The notes under the pieces are model-generated. The model made no database searches, was not told the origin of the DNA, and was given only the letters and a program-made list of their open reading frames with translations. The position numbers and the translations under genes are program-made. This document shows, one piece after another, positions 1-7,908 of a stretch of 64,000 bases of DNA. Source of the DNA: Pseudomonas fluorescens (GTDB taxonomy: Bacteria > Pseudomonadota > Gammaproteobacteria > Pseudomonadales > Pseudomonadaceae); the NCBI RefSeq assembly GCF_902497745.1, contig NZ_CABVHJ010000022.1, positions 62,001-126,000 of the forward strand, in the 5' to 3' direction. Positions within the stretch are counted from its first letter, which is position 1. Every line of letters begins with the position of its first letter.

Positions 1-696
1 TTGCTGATCGGTCACCAGGCAATCAATCAGACTGATCGGCCCCAACCGGATCATCGCGTTACGCCCGAACTTGCTCGAATCCGCCGCCAGAATCACCTGC
101 CGTGCATTGGCAATGATCGCCTGCGACACCCGCACTTCCTGATAATCAAAGTCGAGCAAACTGCCGTCTTCATCAATCCCGCTGATCCCGACCAGGGCGA
201 AATCAACCTTGAACTGATTGATGAAATCCACGCTCGCCTGGCCGACAACACCGCCGTCACGACGCACATTGCCGCCAGTCAGCAACACATCGAAATCATC
301 CTTGGCACTGAGCATCGACGCCACGTGCAGGTTGTTGGTGATGATTTTCAGGTGATTGTGATTGAGCAGGGCGCGGGCAATCGACTCGGTGGTCGTGCCG
401 ATATTGATGAACAGCGAAGCATGATCGGGAATCTGTGCAGCGATGGCTTCACCGATGCGTTGTTTTTCATCGCGCATCTGGTCGGCGCGCATCGCATAGG
501 CGGTGTTTTCGACACTGGAATCATAGGCGGCACCACCATGGTAGCGACGCAGCAGATTGGCTTCCGCGAGCTGATTGATGTCGCGGCGGATGGTTTGCGG
601 GGTTACAACGAACAGCGTGGCCATTTCCTCGATGCTCACATAGCCGCGTTCGCGGACCAGCTCGAGGATTTGCTGCTGACGGGGAGGCAGATTCAT
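1..696 (-). CDS. glpR: DeoR-family glycerol-3-phosphate repressor GlpR (3' end cut by window)
   Basis: GlpR represses glycerol catabolism genes and is released by glycerol-3-phosphate. The visible 232 residues start MNLPPRQQQILELV, followed by a DeoR-type helix-turn-helix (VTPQTIRRDINQL, about residues 34-46) and the DeoR sensor domain with the phosphate-binding stretch INIGTTTES and the later GGNVRR and LVGISGID segments. The ATG at 694-696 follows a GGAAG-type ribosome site. The gene runs off the left edge, so its stop is not seen. It lies 95 bases downstream of glpK on the same strand, the usual Pseudomonas glpFKR(D) order; glpD is expected just outside the window. Confidence 0.93.
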   Translation of the reverse strand, partial: MNLPPRQQQILELVRERGYVSIEEMATLFVVTPQTIRRDINQLAEANLLRRYHGGAAYDSSVENTAYAMRADQMRDEKQRIGEAIAAQIPDHASLFINIGTTTESIARALLNHNHLKIITNNLHVASMLSAKDDFDVLLTGGNVRRDGGVVGQASVDFINQFKVDFALVGISGIDEDGSLLDFDYQEVRVSQAIIANARQVILAADSSKFGRNAMIRLGPISLIDCLVTDQQ

Positions 697-791
697 GGGG
701 CTTCCTTTGGGCTGCCGTGCAAAATTTGCCCATGATGCCGCAGGAATCTCCTCCCGACCAGTTAGTTGCCTATCAGTCTGTGAAGGTTGGC

Positions 792-2294
792 TTATTCAGC
801 GTCTTCACGCGCCCAGTCACGGGTACGGCTGACGGCTTTTTTCCAGCCTTTGTACAGCTTCTCTTTCTCGACTTCGTCCAGGCTCGGTTCGAACTCGCGC
901 TCGATCACCGCTTTGCCGCGCAGTTCTTCCAGGCTGCCCCAGAAACCGCACGCCAGACCGGCCAGGTACGCCGCGCCGAGTGCCGTGGTTTCGCGCATTT
1001 GCGGACGCTCGACCTGCGTGCCGAGGATGTCGGCCTGGAACTGCATGAGGAAGTTGTTCGCCACCGCGCCGCCATCCACACGCAGGGCCTTCAGGCGTTC
1101 GCCGGAGTCCTGTTGCATGGCGTCGAGCACGTCGCGGGTCTGGTAGGCGATCGATTCAAGTGCGGCGCGGATGATGTGATCGACGCGAACACCGCGCGTC
1201 AGGCCGAACAGCGCGCCACGGGCATACGGGTCCCAGTACGGAGCTCCCAGACCGGTAAAGGCCGGCACCAGGTACACACCGTTGCTGTCCTTCACTTTAT
1301 TGGCGAAGTATTCGGTGTCGTGGGCGTCGTTGATGATTTTCAATTCATCACGCAGCCACTGCACGGTGGAACCGCCGTTGAACACCGCACCTTCCAGTGC
1401 GTAAGCAACTTCGCCACGCGGGCCGCAAGCAATGGTGGTGAGCATGCCGTGCTGGGATTTCACCGCTTTGTCGCCGGTGTTCATCAGCAGGAAGCAGCCG
1501 GTGCCGTAGGTATTTTTCGCCTGGCCCGGCTCGACGCACATCTGGCCGAACAGTGCCGCTTGCTGGTCGCCGGCGATACCGCCGATGGCGATGCCGCTCT
1601 TGGTGCGACCGTAGATTTCCGAAGAAGCCTTCACTTCCGGGAGCATCTCGCGCGGGATGTCGAGGATCTCCAGCATCTTCGAATCCCACTCCAGCGAATG
1701 GATGTTGAAGAGCATGGTGCGCGAGGCGTTGGTGTAGTCGGTGACGTGCACCTTGCCGCCAGTGAATTTCCAGATCAGCCAGCTATCGACGGTGCCGAAC
1801 AGCAATTCACCGTTACGCGCACGCTCGCGGCTGCCTTCGACGTTGTCGAGGATCCACTTCAGTTTGGTGCCGGAGAAGTACGGGTCGGTGACCAGACCGG
1901 TGTTGTCGCGGATGTACTCTTCGTGGCCATCGCGCTTGAGCTGCTGGCAGATCTCGGTGCTGCGGCGGCACTGCCAGACAATAGCGTTGTACACCGGGCG
2001 GCCGGTGGTCTTGTCCCAGACCACAGTGGTTTCGCGCTGGTTGGTGATGCCGATGGCAGCAACCTGATCGTGGTGCAGACCGGCCTGGGCCAGCGCTTCA
2101 ACCATCACCGCGCTCTGGGTGGCGAAGATTTCCATCGGGTCATGTTCGACCCAACCGGCCTGTGGGTAATGCTGGGCGAATTCGCGCTGCGCGGTGCATA
2201 CCACGTTCGCATCGCGGTCGAAAATGATCGCGCGGGAGCTGGTCGTACCCTGATCGAGGGCAATGATGTAGTTCTTATTCTGAATGTCGGTCAT
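792..2294 (-). CDS. glpK: Glycerol kinase
   Basis: Phosphorylates glycerol to sn-glycerol-3-phosphate with ATP in the cytoplasm, trapping glycerol that enters through GlpF. The 500-residue length is normal. FGGY-kinase landmarks are present: ALDQGTTSSRAIIFD at the N-terminus (phosphate 1), the central GGIAGDQQAALFGQ, the YGTGCFLLMNTG segment and the late DGGAVANNFLMQFQAD. It sits between glpF (77 bases upstream) and glpR (95 bases downstream) on the same strand, consistent with one operon controlled by GlpR and induced by glycerol-3-phosphate. Confidence 0.97.
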   Translation of the reverse strand: MTDIQNKNYIIALDQGTTSSRAIIFDRDANVVCTAQREFAQHYPQAGWVEHDPMEIFATQSAVMVEALAQAGLHHDQVAAIGITNQRETTVVWDKTTGRPVYNAIVWQCRRSTEICQQLKRDGHEEYIRDNTGLVTDPYFSGTKLKWILDNVEGSRERARNGELLFGTVDSWLIWKFTGGKVHVTDYTNASRTMLFNIHSLEWDSKMLEILDIPREMLPEVKASSEIYGRTKSGIAIGGIAGDQQAALFGQMCVEPGQAKNTYGTGCFLLMNTGDKAVKSQHGMLTTIACGPRGEVAYALEGAVFNGGSTVQWLRDELKIINDAHDTEYFANKVKDSNGVYLVPAFTGLGAPYWDPYARGALFGLTRGVRVDHIIRAALESIAYQTRDVLDAMQQDSGERLKALRVDGGAVANNFLMQFQADILGTQVERPQMRETTALGAAYLAGLACGFWGSLEELRGKAVIEREFEPSLDEVEKEKLYKGWKKAVSRTRDWAREDAE

Positions 2295-2371
2295 GTCGAT
2301 TGCCTTGGACGAAATAAGGGAGAGTGGGCCGTGGCGCAGGCTCTATAGGGCAGGAGCCGGCGCCGACTGTT

Positions 2372-3223
2372 TCAAGAAGTTCTTGGTTTGCCGTCAATGG
2401 CCGGTTCTGCATCCTTTGTAGCAGGTGTGGCGCCGGTCAGGTGACGGGCGATGAGCCCGCGATACCCGGCAGCGCCGAGGCAGGCACCGACAATCGGTGC
2501 AAAAATCGGAATCAGGAAATACGGAATATCACGGCCGCCAGTGAAGGAAATTTCACCCCAGCCGGCGAAGAAAGTCATCAGTTTCGGACCGAAGTCACGC
2601 GCCGGGTTCATCGCGAAACCGGTCAACGGCCCCATCGAACTGCCGATAACGGCAATCAGCAAGCCGATCAGCAGCGGTGCCAGCGGGCCTTTCGGCAGGC
2701 CGTTGTTGTCATCGGTCAGGGACATGATCACGCCCATCAGGATCGCCGTGATGATCATCTCGACCAGGAATGCCTGGGCGGTGGACAGCGCCGGGTTCGG
2801 GAAGGTCGAAAACACCGAGGCCAACTCAAGGCTGGCCGCCGAGCCGCGAACCATTTGGTGAGTTTGTTCGTAATCGAAGAACAGGTTGCTGTACAGCGTG
2901 TAAACCAATAGCGCGCCGCAGAAGGCGCCGGCGATCTGCGAAAGAATGTAGAAGGGCAGTTTGCGCTTTTCGAAGTCGGCAAAAATCGCCAGCGCGATGC
3001 TGACGGCCGGGTTCAGGTGCGCGCCGGACACGCCAGCGGTGAGGTAAATCGCCATGCTCACACCGACGCCCCAGATGATGCTGATTTCCCACAGGCCGAA
3101 GCTGGCGCCCGCGACTTTGAGCGCGGCGACACAGCCAGTGCCGAAAAAGATCAGCAGTGCAGTACCCAGAAACTCGGCCATGCATTGGCTCGATAGCGAT
3201 GGTTGCTGTAAAGCAGTTGTCAT
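2372..3223 (-). CDS. glpF: Glycerol uptake facilitator (aquaglyceroporin)
   Basis: An inner-membrane MIP-family channel that lets glycerol diffuse into the cell for GlpK. The 283 residues contain the two half-helix NPA signatures, SGAHLNPAVS near residue 70 and GFAMNPARDFGP near residue 208. The arginine after the second NPA, part of the selectivity filter, is present, and six hydrophobic segments surround the motifs. The start is preceded by a GAGG ribosome site six bases away. This is the first gene of the glpF-glpK-glpR unit, so the operon promoter should lie in the roughly 360-base gap towards ybaK. Confidence 0.96.
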   Translation of the reverse strand: MTTALQQPSLSSQCMAEFLGTALLIFFGTGCVAALKVAGASFGLWEISIIWGVGVSMAIYLTAGVSGAHLNPAVSIALAIFADFEKRKLPFYILSQIAGAFCGALLVYTLYSNLFFDYEQTHQMVRGSAASLELASVFSTFPNPALSTAQAFLVEMIITAILMGVIMSLTDDNNGLPKGPLAPLLIGLLIAVIGSSMGPLTGFAMNPARDFGPKLMTFFAGWGEISFTGGRDIPYFLIPIFAPIVGACLGAAGYRGLIARHLTGATPATKDAEPAIDGKPRTS

Positions 3224-3584
3224 TGAAAACCTCGGTTTTTGTTGTTGTCTGGCGTCTCGCCGATAGGGCAGGGCGCGATTTTCACCGGGTGGGAATCCCC
3301 ATTCCGTTCCGGTTTACTGCTGGGTGCTGCGATGACGATAATTCTTACATTATTCAGATTCGAAAAAATATAGACAAGAAACAAACCTGTCAAAGGTCGA
3401 AAGTGAACCGTCGGTCACAATAAAACTATTCGTTGGGTGAATGATCCTGTGTCGTCCGCGCGCGATGGTGTCAGCAGAATGTCTGCAAGCCACGGGAATC
3501 GTGGCTTGGGATAGAGCCTTTTAGAGGCTGATCACCTAGAATCGGATGCAGCATTTTTCTGTCACTGCCGAGCCTGGAGCTGCC
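3224..3584. other. Divergent intergenic region between glpF and ybaK
   Basis: A gap holding the start regions of two divergent units. The part around 3340-3440 is AT-rich and is the likely home of the glpF promoter and GlpR operators, but I cannot assign an operator confidently; an imperfect TTCGAA-centred element lies near 3358. A short perfect hairpin (AAGCCACG/CGTGGCTT) at about 3486-3507 has no T-run and is not a classic terminator. No coding frame here looks real. Confidence 0.5.
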
Positions 3585-4055
3585 ATGACCCCTGCGTTGG
3601 ACTTGTTGAAAAAAGTTCGTGCCGAACATCGCGTGCACAGTTACGAACATGACCCCAAGGCCGCATCCTACGGGCTGGAGGCCGCAGAAAAATTGGCGCT
3701 GGAGCCAGCGCAGGTGTTTAAAACCTTGTTGGCGGCCAGCGAAAAAGGCGAGTTGCTGGTGGCGGTGGTGCCGGTCGTCGGAAGCCTTGACCTCAAAGGT
3801 CTGGCCCATGCCGCGGGGGTAAAAAAAGCCGAGATGGCTGACCCTGCCGCCGCACAACGCTCCACCGGTTATCTGTTGGGTGGCATCAGCCCGTTGGGGC
3901 AGAAGAAGCGCCTGCGTACCTTCATTGATAACTCGGCTCAGGGTTTTGCGACTATTTATGTCAGCGCCGGTCGGCGAGGCCTGGAGGTGGAACTGGCACC
4001 CGCCGTGCTCGCCGAACATACCCAGGCGAAATTTGCCGATATCGGCCGCACGTGA
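3585..4055 (+). CDS. ybaK: Cys-tRNA(Pro)/Cys-tRNA deacylase YbaK
   Basis: YbaK hydrolyses Cys-tRNA(Pro) made in error by prolyl-tRNA synthetase, acting in trans as an editing domain. The 156-residue length is that of the free-standing family. Landmarks are the N-terminal MTPALDLLKK, the AQVFKTLLAAS segment with the conserved lysine, and the late LGGISPLGQKK motif (GxxSPxG) near residue 112. I start at the ATG at 3585, six bases after GGAG, rather than at an in-frame ATG 39 bases upstream that lacks a ribosome site. It is divergent from glpF and followed by a PhzF-family gene. Confidence 0.9.
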   Translation: MTPALDLLKKVRAEHRVHSYEHDPKAASYGLEAAEKLALEPAQVFKTLLAASEKGELLVAVVPVVGSLDLKGLAHAAGVKKAEMADPAAAQRSTGYLLGGISPLGQKKRLRTFIDNSAQGFATIYVSAGRRGLEVELAPAVLAEHTQAKFADIGRT

Positions 4056-4150
4056 CCGTTATCGCTGTATGCAGAAAATTGGCCGGTTCTGTCACTGGCG
4101 TCGATCGCCTCGTGGCTGCATGCTCTGCCGACTGACTTAGGGAGAAGGTT

Positions 4151-4933
4151 ATGCAGCTCGAGTTCCATCAGGTCGATGCGTTCAGTGATCGACCATTCAG
4201 TGGCAATCCGGCGATGGTCTATCGGCTGGATGCCTGGCTTGCGGATGAGCTGATGCAGAAGATCGCCGCCGAGCACAATCTGGCGGAAACTGCGTTTCTG
4301 GTGCGTGAGGGGTCGGCCTGGCATATCCGCTGGTTCACCCCGACTACTGAAGTGCCACTGTGCGGCCACGCCACGCTGGCGAGCGCTTATGTACTGTTCG
4401 AAATTTACAAGGAAAGCGCCGGGCGTATCGACTTTACCTGTAAATCCGGTCCGCTGAGCGTCACGCGGGAAGGTGATCGGTTGTGGCTGGATTTCCCGTC
4501 GATCATGCCGTCTGAGATTGGTGTAACTGTCGACGTTGAGCGGGCGCTGGGTGTCGAAGCGGTTGATGTGCTCGGCTCCAACGAACTGTTTGTGGTACTG
4601 GAATCGGAGCAGGCCGTGCTCGATTGCACGCCGGACATGGTGGCGTTGGCCAAGCTGCCCTGGCTGGGCGCTATCGTTACGGCGCGGGGTAATCAGCACG
4701 ACTTCGTCTCGCGCTATTTTGCGTCGGCGATTGGCATCAATGAGGATCCGGTGACCGGGTCGACGCATTGCAGCCTGATCCCGTATTGGTCCAAGCGTCT
4801 GGGCAAATCGAGCCTGACCGCTTGCCAGCGCTCGGCACGGGGCGGGGAGTTGTTTTGTCGGCTGGAAGGCGAGCGAGTGAAGATTGGTGGCAATGCGACG
4901 CTGGTTGCCAGCGGTACATTGTTGTTGGGTTAG
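4151..4933 (+). CDS. PhzF-family isomerase/epimerase of unknown substrate
   Basis: The protein has the diaminopimelate-epimerase-like fold of the PhzF family. Seen are FHQVDAF and FSGNPAMV at the N-terminus, the presumed catalytic acid Glu46 in NLAETAF, GHATLASAY near residue 73, and NEDPVTGSTHCSL near residue 197. The 260 residues are slightly short of the usual 280 or so. No other phenazine genes are nearby, so a role in phenazine synthesis is not supported; most members are housekeeping isomerases of unknown substrate. A GGAGAAGG ribosome site lies just ahead of the ATG. It converges with the ABC ATPase gene, with a REP doublet between them. Confidence 0.85.
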   Translation: MQLEFHQVDAFSDRPFSGNPAMVYRLDAWLADELMQKIAAEHNLAETAFLVREGSAWHIRWFTPTTEVPLCGHATLASAYVLFEIYKESAGRIDFTCKSGPLSVTREGDRLWLDFPSIMPSEIGVTVDVERALGVEAVDVLGSNELFVVLESEQAVLDCTPDMVALAKLPWLGAIVTARGNQHDFVSRYFASAIGINEDPVTGSTHCSLIPYWSKRLGKSSLTACQRSARGGELFCRLEGERVKIGGNATLVASGTLLLG

Positions 4934-4943
4934 CCCAAAAACA

Positions 4944-5035
4944 CCTGTGGGAGCGAGCCTGCTCGCGAATACGGTCGGTCAGTCAAATCATCTGTGACTG
5001 ATACATCGCATTCGCGAGCAGGCTCGCTCCCACAG
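4944..5035. repeat. REP doublet (REPIN-like), family A
   Basis: Two inverted copies of a palindromic unit, GTGGGAGCGAGCCTGCTCGC then its reverse complement, separated by about 45 variable bases. It lies between convergent genes. The same doublet occurs at about 27034, 31667, 46705, 60834 and 61242 in this window, each with a different spacer. Confidence 0.9.
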
Positions 5036-5052
5036 TTTTGATCCGGGTTGGA

Positions 5053-6162
5053 TCAGAGGGCGGTGTTGTAGCGGCGGACGCCGTTTTCCACTGCCGGGAT
5101 TTGTGCGGCGGTACTGCCCGATGCCTGGAACAACACCAGATGTTCAGCAGCTACGCGAATCCCCACCTCAGCCCCAACCTGATGATCCGCATGACTAGGG
5201 AAAATCGATTCCAGCTGCGCCCCCGTCGGCAATTGCAGACGATACAGCGTCGACGCCCCAAGGAACGTCTTGCCGACAATCCGCGCTTTCAACCCACTGT
5301 CCGGCGCATAAACAATGTCATCCGGGCGCAGCAGCACATCCACAGCCCCGCCAATCGGCCAGGTATAAGCCCGATTGCCGCGCAGCTCACCCAGTTCAGT
5401 CTGCACCGATTCCGGGCTGCCCAACTGGCCGCGAATGAAGTAACCCTGACCGATGAAGCTGGCCACGTACGGCGTTGCCGGTTCGTGATAGAGGTTGTAC
5501 GGCGTGTCCCACTGCTCCAGTCGACCTTCCTTGAACACGCCAACGTGGTCGCTGACGGCGAAGGCTTCTTCCTGATCGTGGGTCACCAGAATTGCGCTGG
5601 TGCCACGGGCCTTGAGAATGTCGCGCACTTCATGACTGAGCTTGCGCCGCAGTTCGCCGTCGAGGTTGGAGAACGGTTCGTCGAGCAGCAGTAATTGCGG
5701 CTCCGGCGCCAAGGCACGGGCGAGGGCAACTCGCTGTTGCTGGCCGCCGGACAACTCATGCGGGAAGCGCTTGCCGAGGTTCTTCAGGTTGACCAGTTCG
5801 AGCAACTCTTCGGTCACGCGTTCCTTGTTCGGATGCTTGCGAATGCCGAAGGCGATGTTGTCGGCGACGCTCAGGTGGGGAAACAGCGCGTAGTCCTGGA
5901 ACACCATGCCGATCCGGCGTTTCTCCGGGGCGAGGGTGAAACCGGCGCTGGAAATGGTCTCACCACCGAGAGTGATCTCACCTTCGTGCACCGGTTCGAA
6001 ACCGGCGATGGCGCGCAGGGTGGTGGTCTTGCCACAGCCGGACGAACCGAGCAGGCAACCGATGTCACCGGCGTTGAGGTGCAGATTGAGGTTCTGCACC
6101 ACACGTTGATCTTGGTAGCCGCAAGCGAGGTTGCGCAGGTTCAGCAGTAATTCATGGCTCAT
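5053..6162 (-). CDS. ABC transporter ATP-binding protein, FbpC/PotA-like
   Basis: The cytoplasmic ATPase subunit of a solute importer. It shows Walker A GSSGCGKTTT (about residues 38-47), Q-loop FQDYALF, signature LSGGQQQR (about 138-145), Walker B LLLLDEPFSNLD and the switch histidine in VTHDQEEA. A C-terminal TOBE-type domain (about 240-369) marks the CUT1/MOI class used for ferric iron, polyamine or sulfate/molybdate uptake. Neither permease nor binding-protein genes are in the window. In P. aeruginosa a similar ATPase gene also lies next to argF (from memory). The start overlaps the end of argF by four bases, so the two are translationally coupled. The substrate is unknown. Confidence 0.85.
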   Translation of the reverse strand: MSHELLLNLRNLACGYQDQRVVQNLNLHLNAGDIGCLLGSSGCGKTTTLRAIAGFEPVHEGEITLGGETISSAGFTLAPEKRRIGMVFQDYALFPHLSVADNIAFGIRKHPNKERVTEELLELVNLKNLGKRFPHELSGGQQQRVALARALAPEPQLLLLDEPFSNLDGELRRKLSHEVRDILKARGTSAILVTHDQEEAFAVSDHVGVFKEGRLEQWDTPYNLYHEPATPYVASFIGQGYFIRGQLGSPESVQTELGELRGNRAYTWPIGGAVDVLLRPDDIVYAPDSGLKARIVGKTFLGASTLYRLQLPTGAQLESIFPSHADHQVGAEVGIRVAAEHLVLFQASGSTAAQIPAVENGVRRYNTAL

Positions 6163-7082
6163 GCGTGGTGATATGCCGGTTCAACGAGGAACTCGAGCAG
6201 GGCCTTCTGTGCGTGGAGACGGTTTTCTGCCTGATCCCAGGCGACGGAGCGCGGGTCATCGAGCAGGTCGAGGCTGATTTCTTCGCCACGGTGCGCAGGC
6301 AAGCAGTGCATGAACAGCACGTCCTCGGCAGCGAGGTCGAGCAAAGCACGGTTGACCTGGAACGGGGCGAACAGCTTGAGGCGCTTGGCAGTTTCCTCTT
6401 CCTGACCCATCGAAGTCCAGACGTCGGTGCTCACCAGATGCGCGCCACGCACGGCGTCTTGCGGATCGCGAACGATGGTCACGCGATCGCCGGCCTTGGC
6501 GACGAATTCAGGATTGGGCTCGTAGCCTGCCGGGCAGGCGATGCGCAACTGGAAGTCGAACTGCATCGCTGCTTCTATATAGCTGTTGCACATGTTGTTG
6601 CCGTCGCCGATCCAGGCCACGGTTTTACCCTGGATCGAGCCACGGTGTTCAAGGAATGTCTGCATGTCGGCCAGCAACTGGCACGGGTGCAGGTCATCGG
6701 ACAGGCCGTTTATCACTGGCACGCGCGAGTTGGCGGCGAATTCGGTCAGGGTGCTGTGGGCAAAGGTACGGATCATCACCGCATCGAGCATGCTCGACAT
6801 GACAATGGCGCAGTCGCCGATCGGCTCGCCACGACCCAGTTGGGTGTCACGCGGCGAGAGGAAGATCGCCTGGCCGCCGAGCTGGATCATGCCGGCCTCG
6901 AAGGAGATACGGGTACGGGTCGAGGACTTCTCGAAGATCATGCCCAGTACACGGTTTTTCAGAGGCTCGAACAGTACGCCGCGGTTACGCAGGTCCTTGA
7001 GCTCAACGCCTCGACGGATCACGCTGACCAGCTCTTCGGGCGTGCAATCCATCAGGGAGAGAAAGTGCCTTGCGCTCATCAT
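6159..7082 (-). CDS. argF: Anabolic ornithine carbamoyltransferase
   Basis: Makes citrulline from ornithine and carbamoyl phosphate in arginine synthesis. The 307 residues contain the carbamoyl-phosphate loop SSTRTR (about residues 54-59), DDLHPCQ, the GDGNNMCNS segment and the catalytic HCLPAHRG motif. This is the short, biosynthetic type rather than the catabolic ArcB. Two adjacent ATG codons (7080-7082 and 7077-7079) could start it; an AAGG six bases ahead favours the first. A match to the Pseudomonas ARG box lies about 125 bases upstream, consistent with ArgR repression. The downstream ABC ATPase gene overlaps by four bases. Confidence 0.95.
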   Translation of the reverse strand: MMSARHFLSLMDCTPEELVSVIRRGVELKDLRNRGVLFEPLKNRVLGMIFEKSSTRTRISFEAGMIQLGGQAIFLSPRDTQLGRGEPIGDCAIVMSSMLDAVMIRTFAHSTLTEFAANSRVPVINGLSDDLHPCQLLADMQTFLEHRGSIQGKTVAWIGDGNNMCNSYIEAAMQFDFQLRIACPAGYEPNPEFVAKAGDRVTIVRDPQDAVRGAHLVSTDVWTSMGQEEETAKRLKLFAPFQVNRALLDLAAEDVLFMHCLPAHRGEEISLDLLDDPRSVAWDQAENRLHAQKALLEFLVEPAYHHA

Positions 7083-7205
7083 TGACTACCTTTTTGCTAC
7101 AAACCGCAGATGCTCAAAGCCTTGTTTAACGGAACAACGGGCGAGACCTGCGGCGTAAGCCGCACGGGGCGACGAAATAGGGGAAGGCGCGATATTGACA
7201 CTAAA

Positions 7206-7222
7206 TGTCGCGTTTTTCCAAT
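7206..7222 (+). promoter_or_regulatory. Putative ArgR-binding half-site (ARG box) upstream of argF
   Basis: The stretch reads TGTCGC, eight bases, then AAT, an exact match to the consensus TGTCGC-N8-AAT described for P. aeruginosa ArgR. It lies about 125 bases ahead of the argF start, in the only gap that can hold the argF promoter. ArgR sites usually contain two such half-sites; a second one next to it is not clear. Confidence 0.65.
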
Positions 7223-7425
7223 AGGCTACGGTTTTTGTGGGATTCGGAGGACGCACTGGCGTTGCAGTCGAGTATTTGAAGCCGGGCTCAGCACAGCAGC
7301 GAGCCTCTTTGTACACTGGCCTCGCAGGGCTTGGCAATGCGGCGTGGCGGGGGATCGGGTCGCTTGGGTCGGTTTACGATCGTGGCGCCATGCCACCACT
7401 TGGTCGGATGCTCGAGCTGAAACAT

Positions 7426-7453
7426 TTGCTAAAGCAAAGTGCTGGGTTATAAA
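7426..7453 (+). promoter_or_regulatory. Possible sigma-70 promoter for the 7484 gene
   Basis: TTGCTA at 7426-7431 and TATAAA at 7448-7453 are separated by 16 bases and lie about 30 bases ahead of the start codon. This is a pattern match only. Confidence 0.35.
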
Positions 7454-7483
7454 TAAGTTTCGAGCGACGCAGGAAGCCTCCGC

Positions 7484-7774
7484 ATGGAATCGAAAGAAAA
7501 ACTGTTAATGGAATTGCTGGGCCACACGGCTCGCTCTCTGACCCATCTCACCGCGTCGGTGACCTCAATGTCGTTCGAACTGCTGCGCAGCGAAGACGAA
7601 GTCGTCAAGAGTGCCGGCCGCCACATGATCGATCGCATGGCAACGATTAGCGCCGGGCTCGACGAACACTGGCGATTGATCGGCGAACTCACCGGCGTGC
7701 ACGTCGCCCACGAGCAGATCGAAACCATCCAGGAAATCCAGCTGGCAGCACCTCCGCAGCTTCCATCGAGTTGA
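7484..7774 (+). CDS. Small conserved helical protein of unknown function
   Basis: I do not recognise a named family. The 96 residues have no signal peptide or membrane segment and look almost fully helical, with regular spacing of leucine and charged residues (for example LLMELLGHTARSL and EQIETIQEIQL). An AGGAAG ribosome site lies seven bases ahead of the ATG, which supports a real gene. It stands alone between divergent argF and the molybdopterin oxidoreductase gene on the same strand, 134 bases apart. A role with the oxidoreductase is possible but only positional. Confidence 0.7.
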   Translation: MESKEKLLMELLGHTARSLTHLTASVTSMSFELLRSEDEVVKSAGRHMIDRMATISAGLDEHWRLIGELTGVHVAHEQIETIQEIQLAAPPQLPSS

Positions 7775-7908
7775 GCGCGGCGGTCTATCGGCGCACCTGA
7801 TAGGCGCCGATTCACAAGACGAACGTCGCTGGCGCTGCTTCTTCACTCGGGCCATAGTTTTGTTCCCGCGGGTGTCATTACCCGCCCAGAACAAGACAGA
7901 GACTGGCC

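Larger units (their letters stand above)
7083..7483. other. Divergent intergenic region between argF and the 7484 gene
   Basis: About 400 bases with no convincing gene. The argF side holds the ARG box at 7206-7222. The right side holds a possible sigma-70 promoter (7426-7453). The GC-rich middle stretch has no structure I can name. Confidence 0.5.

Noticed and set aside
717..2348. Long plus-strand open frame opposite glpK
   Set aside because: It is the antisense shadow of a clear glycerol kinase gene; it has no recognisable domain and its composition follows the codon positions of glpK.
3486..3507. Terminator downstream of the glpF region
   Set aside because: The hairpin is clean but has no T-run on either strand and lies in a divergent promoter region.
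4151..4933. Phenazine biosynthesis gene
   Set aside because: It belongs to the broad PhzF family, but no phz genes are nearby and most members are not involved in phenazine synthesis.
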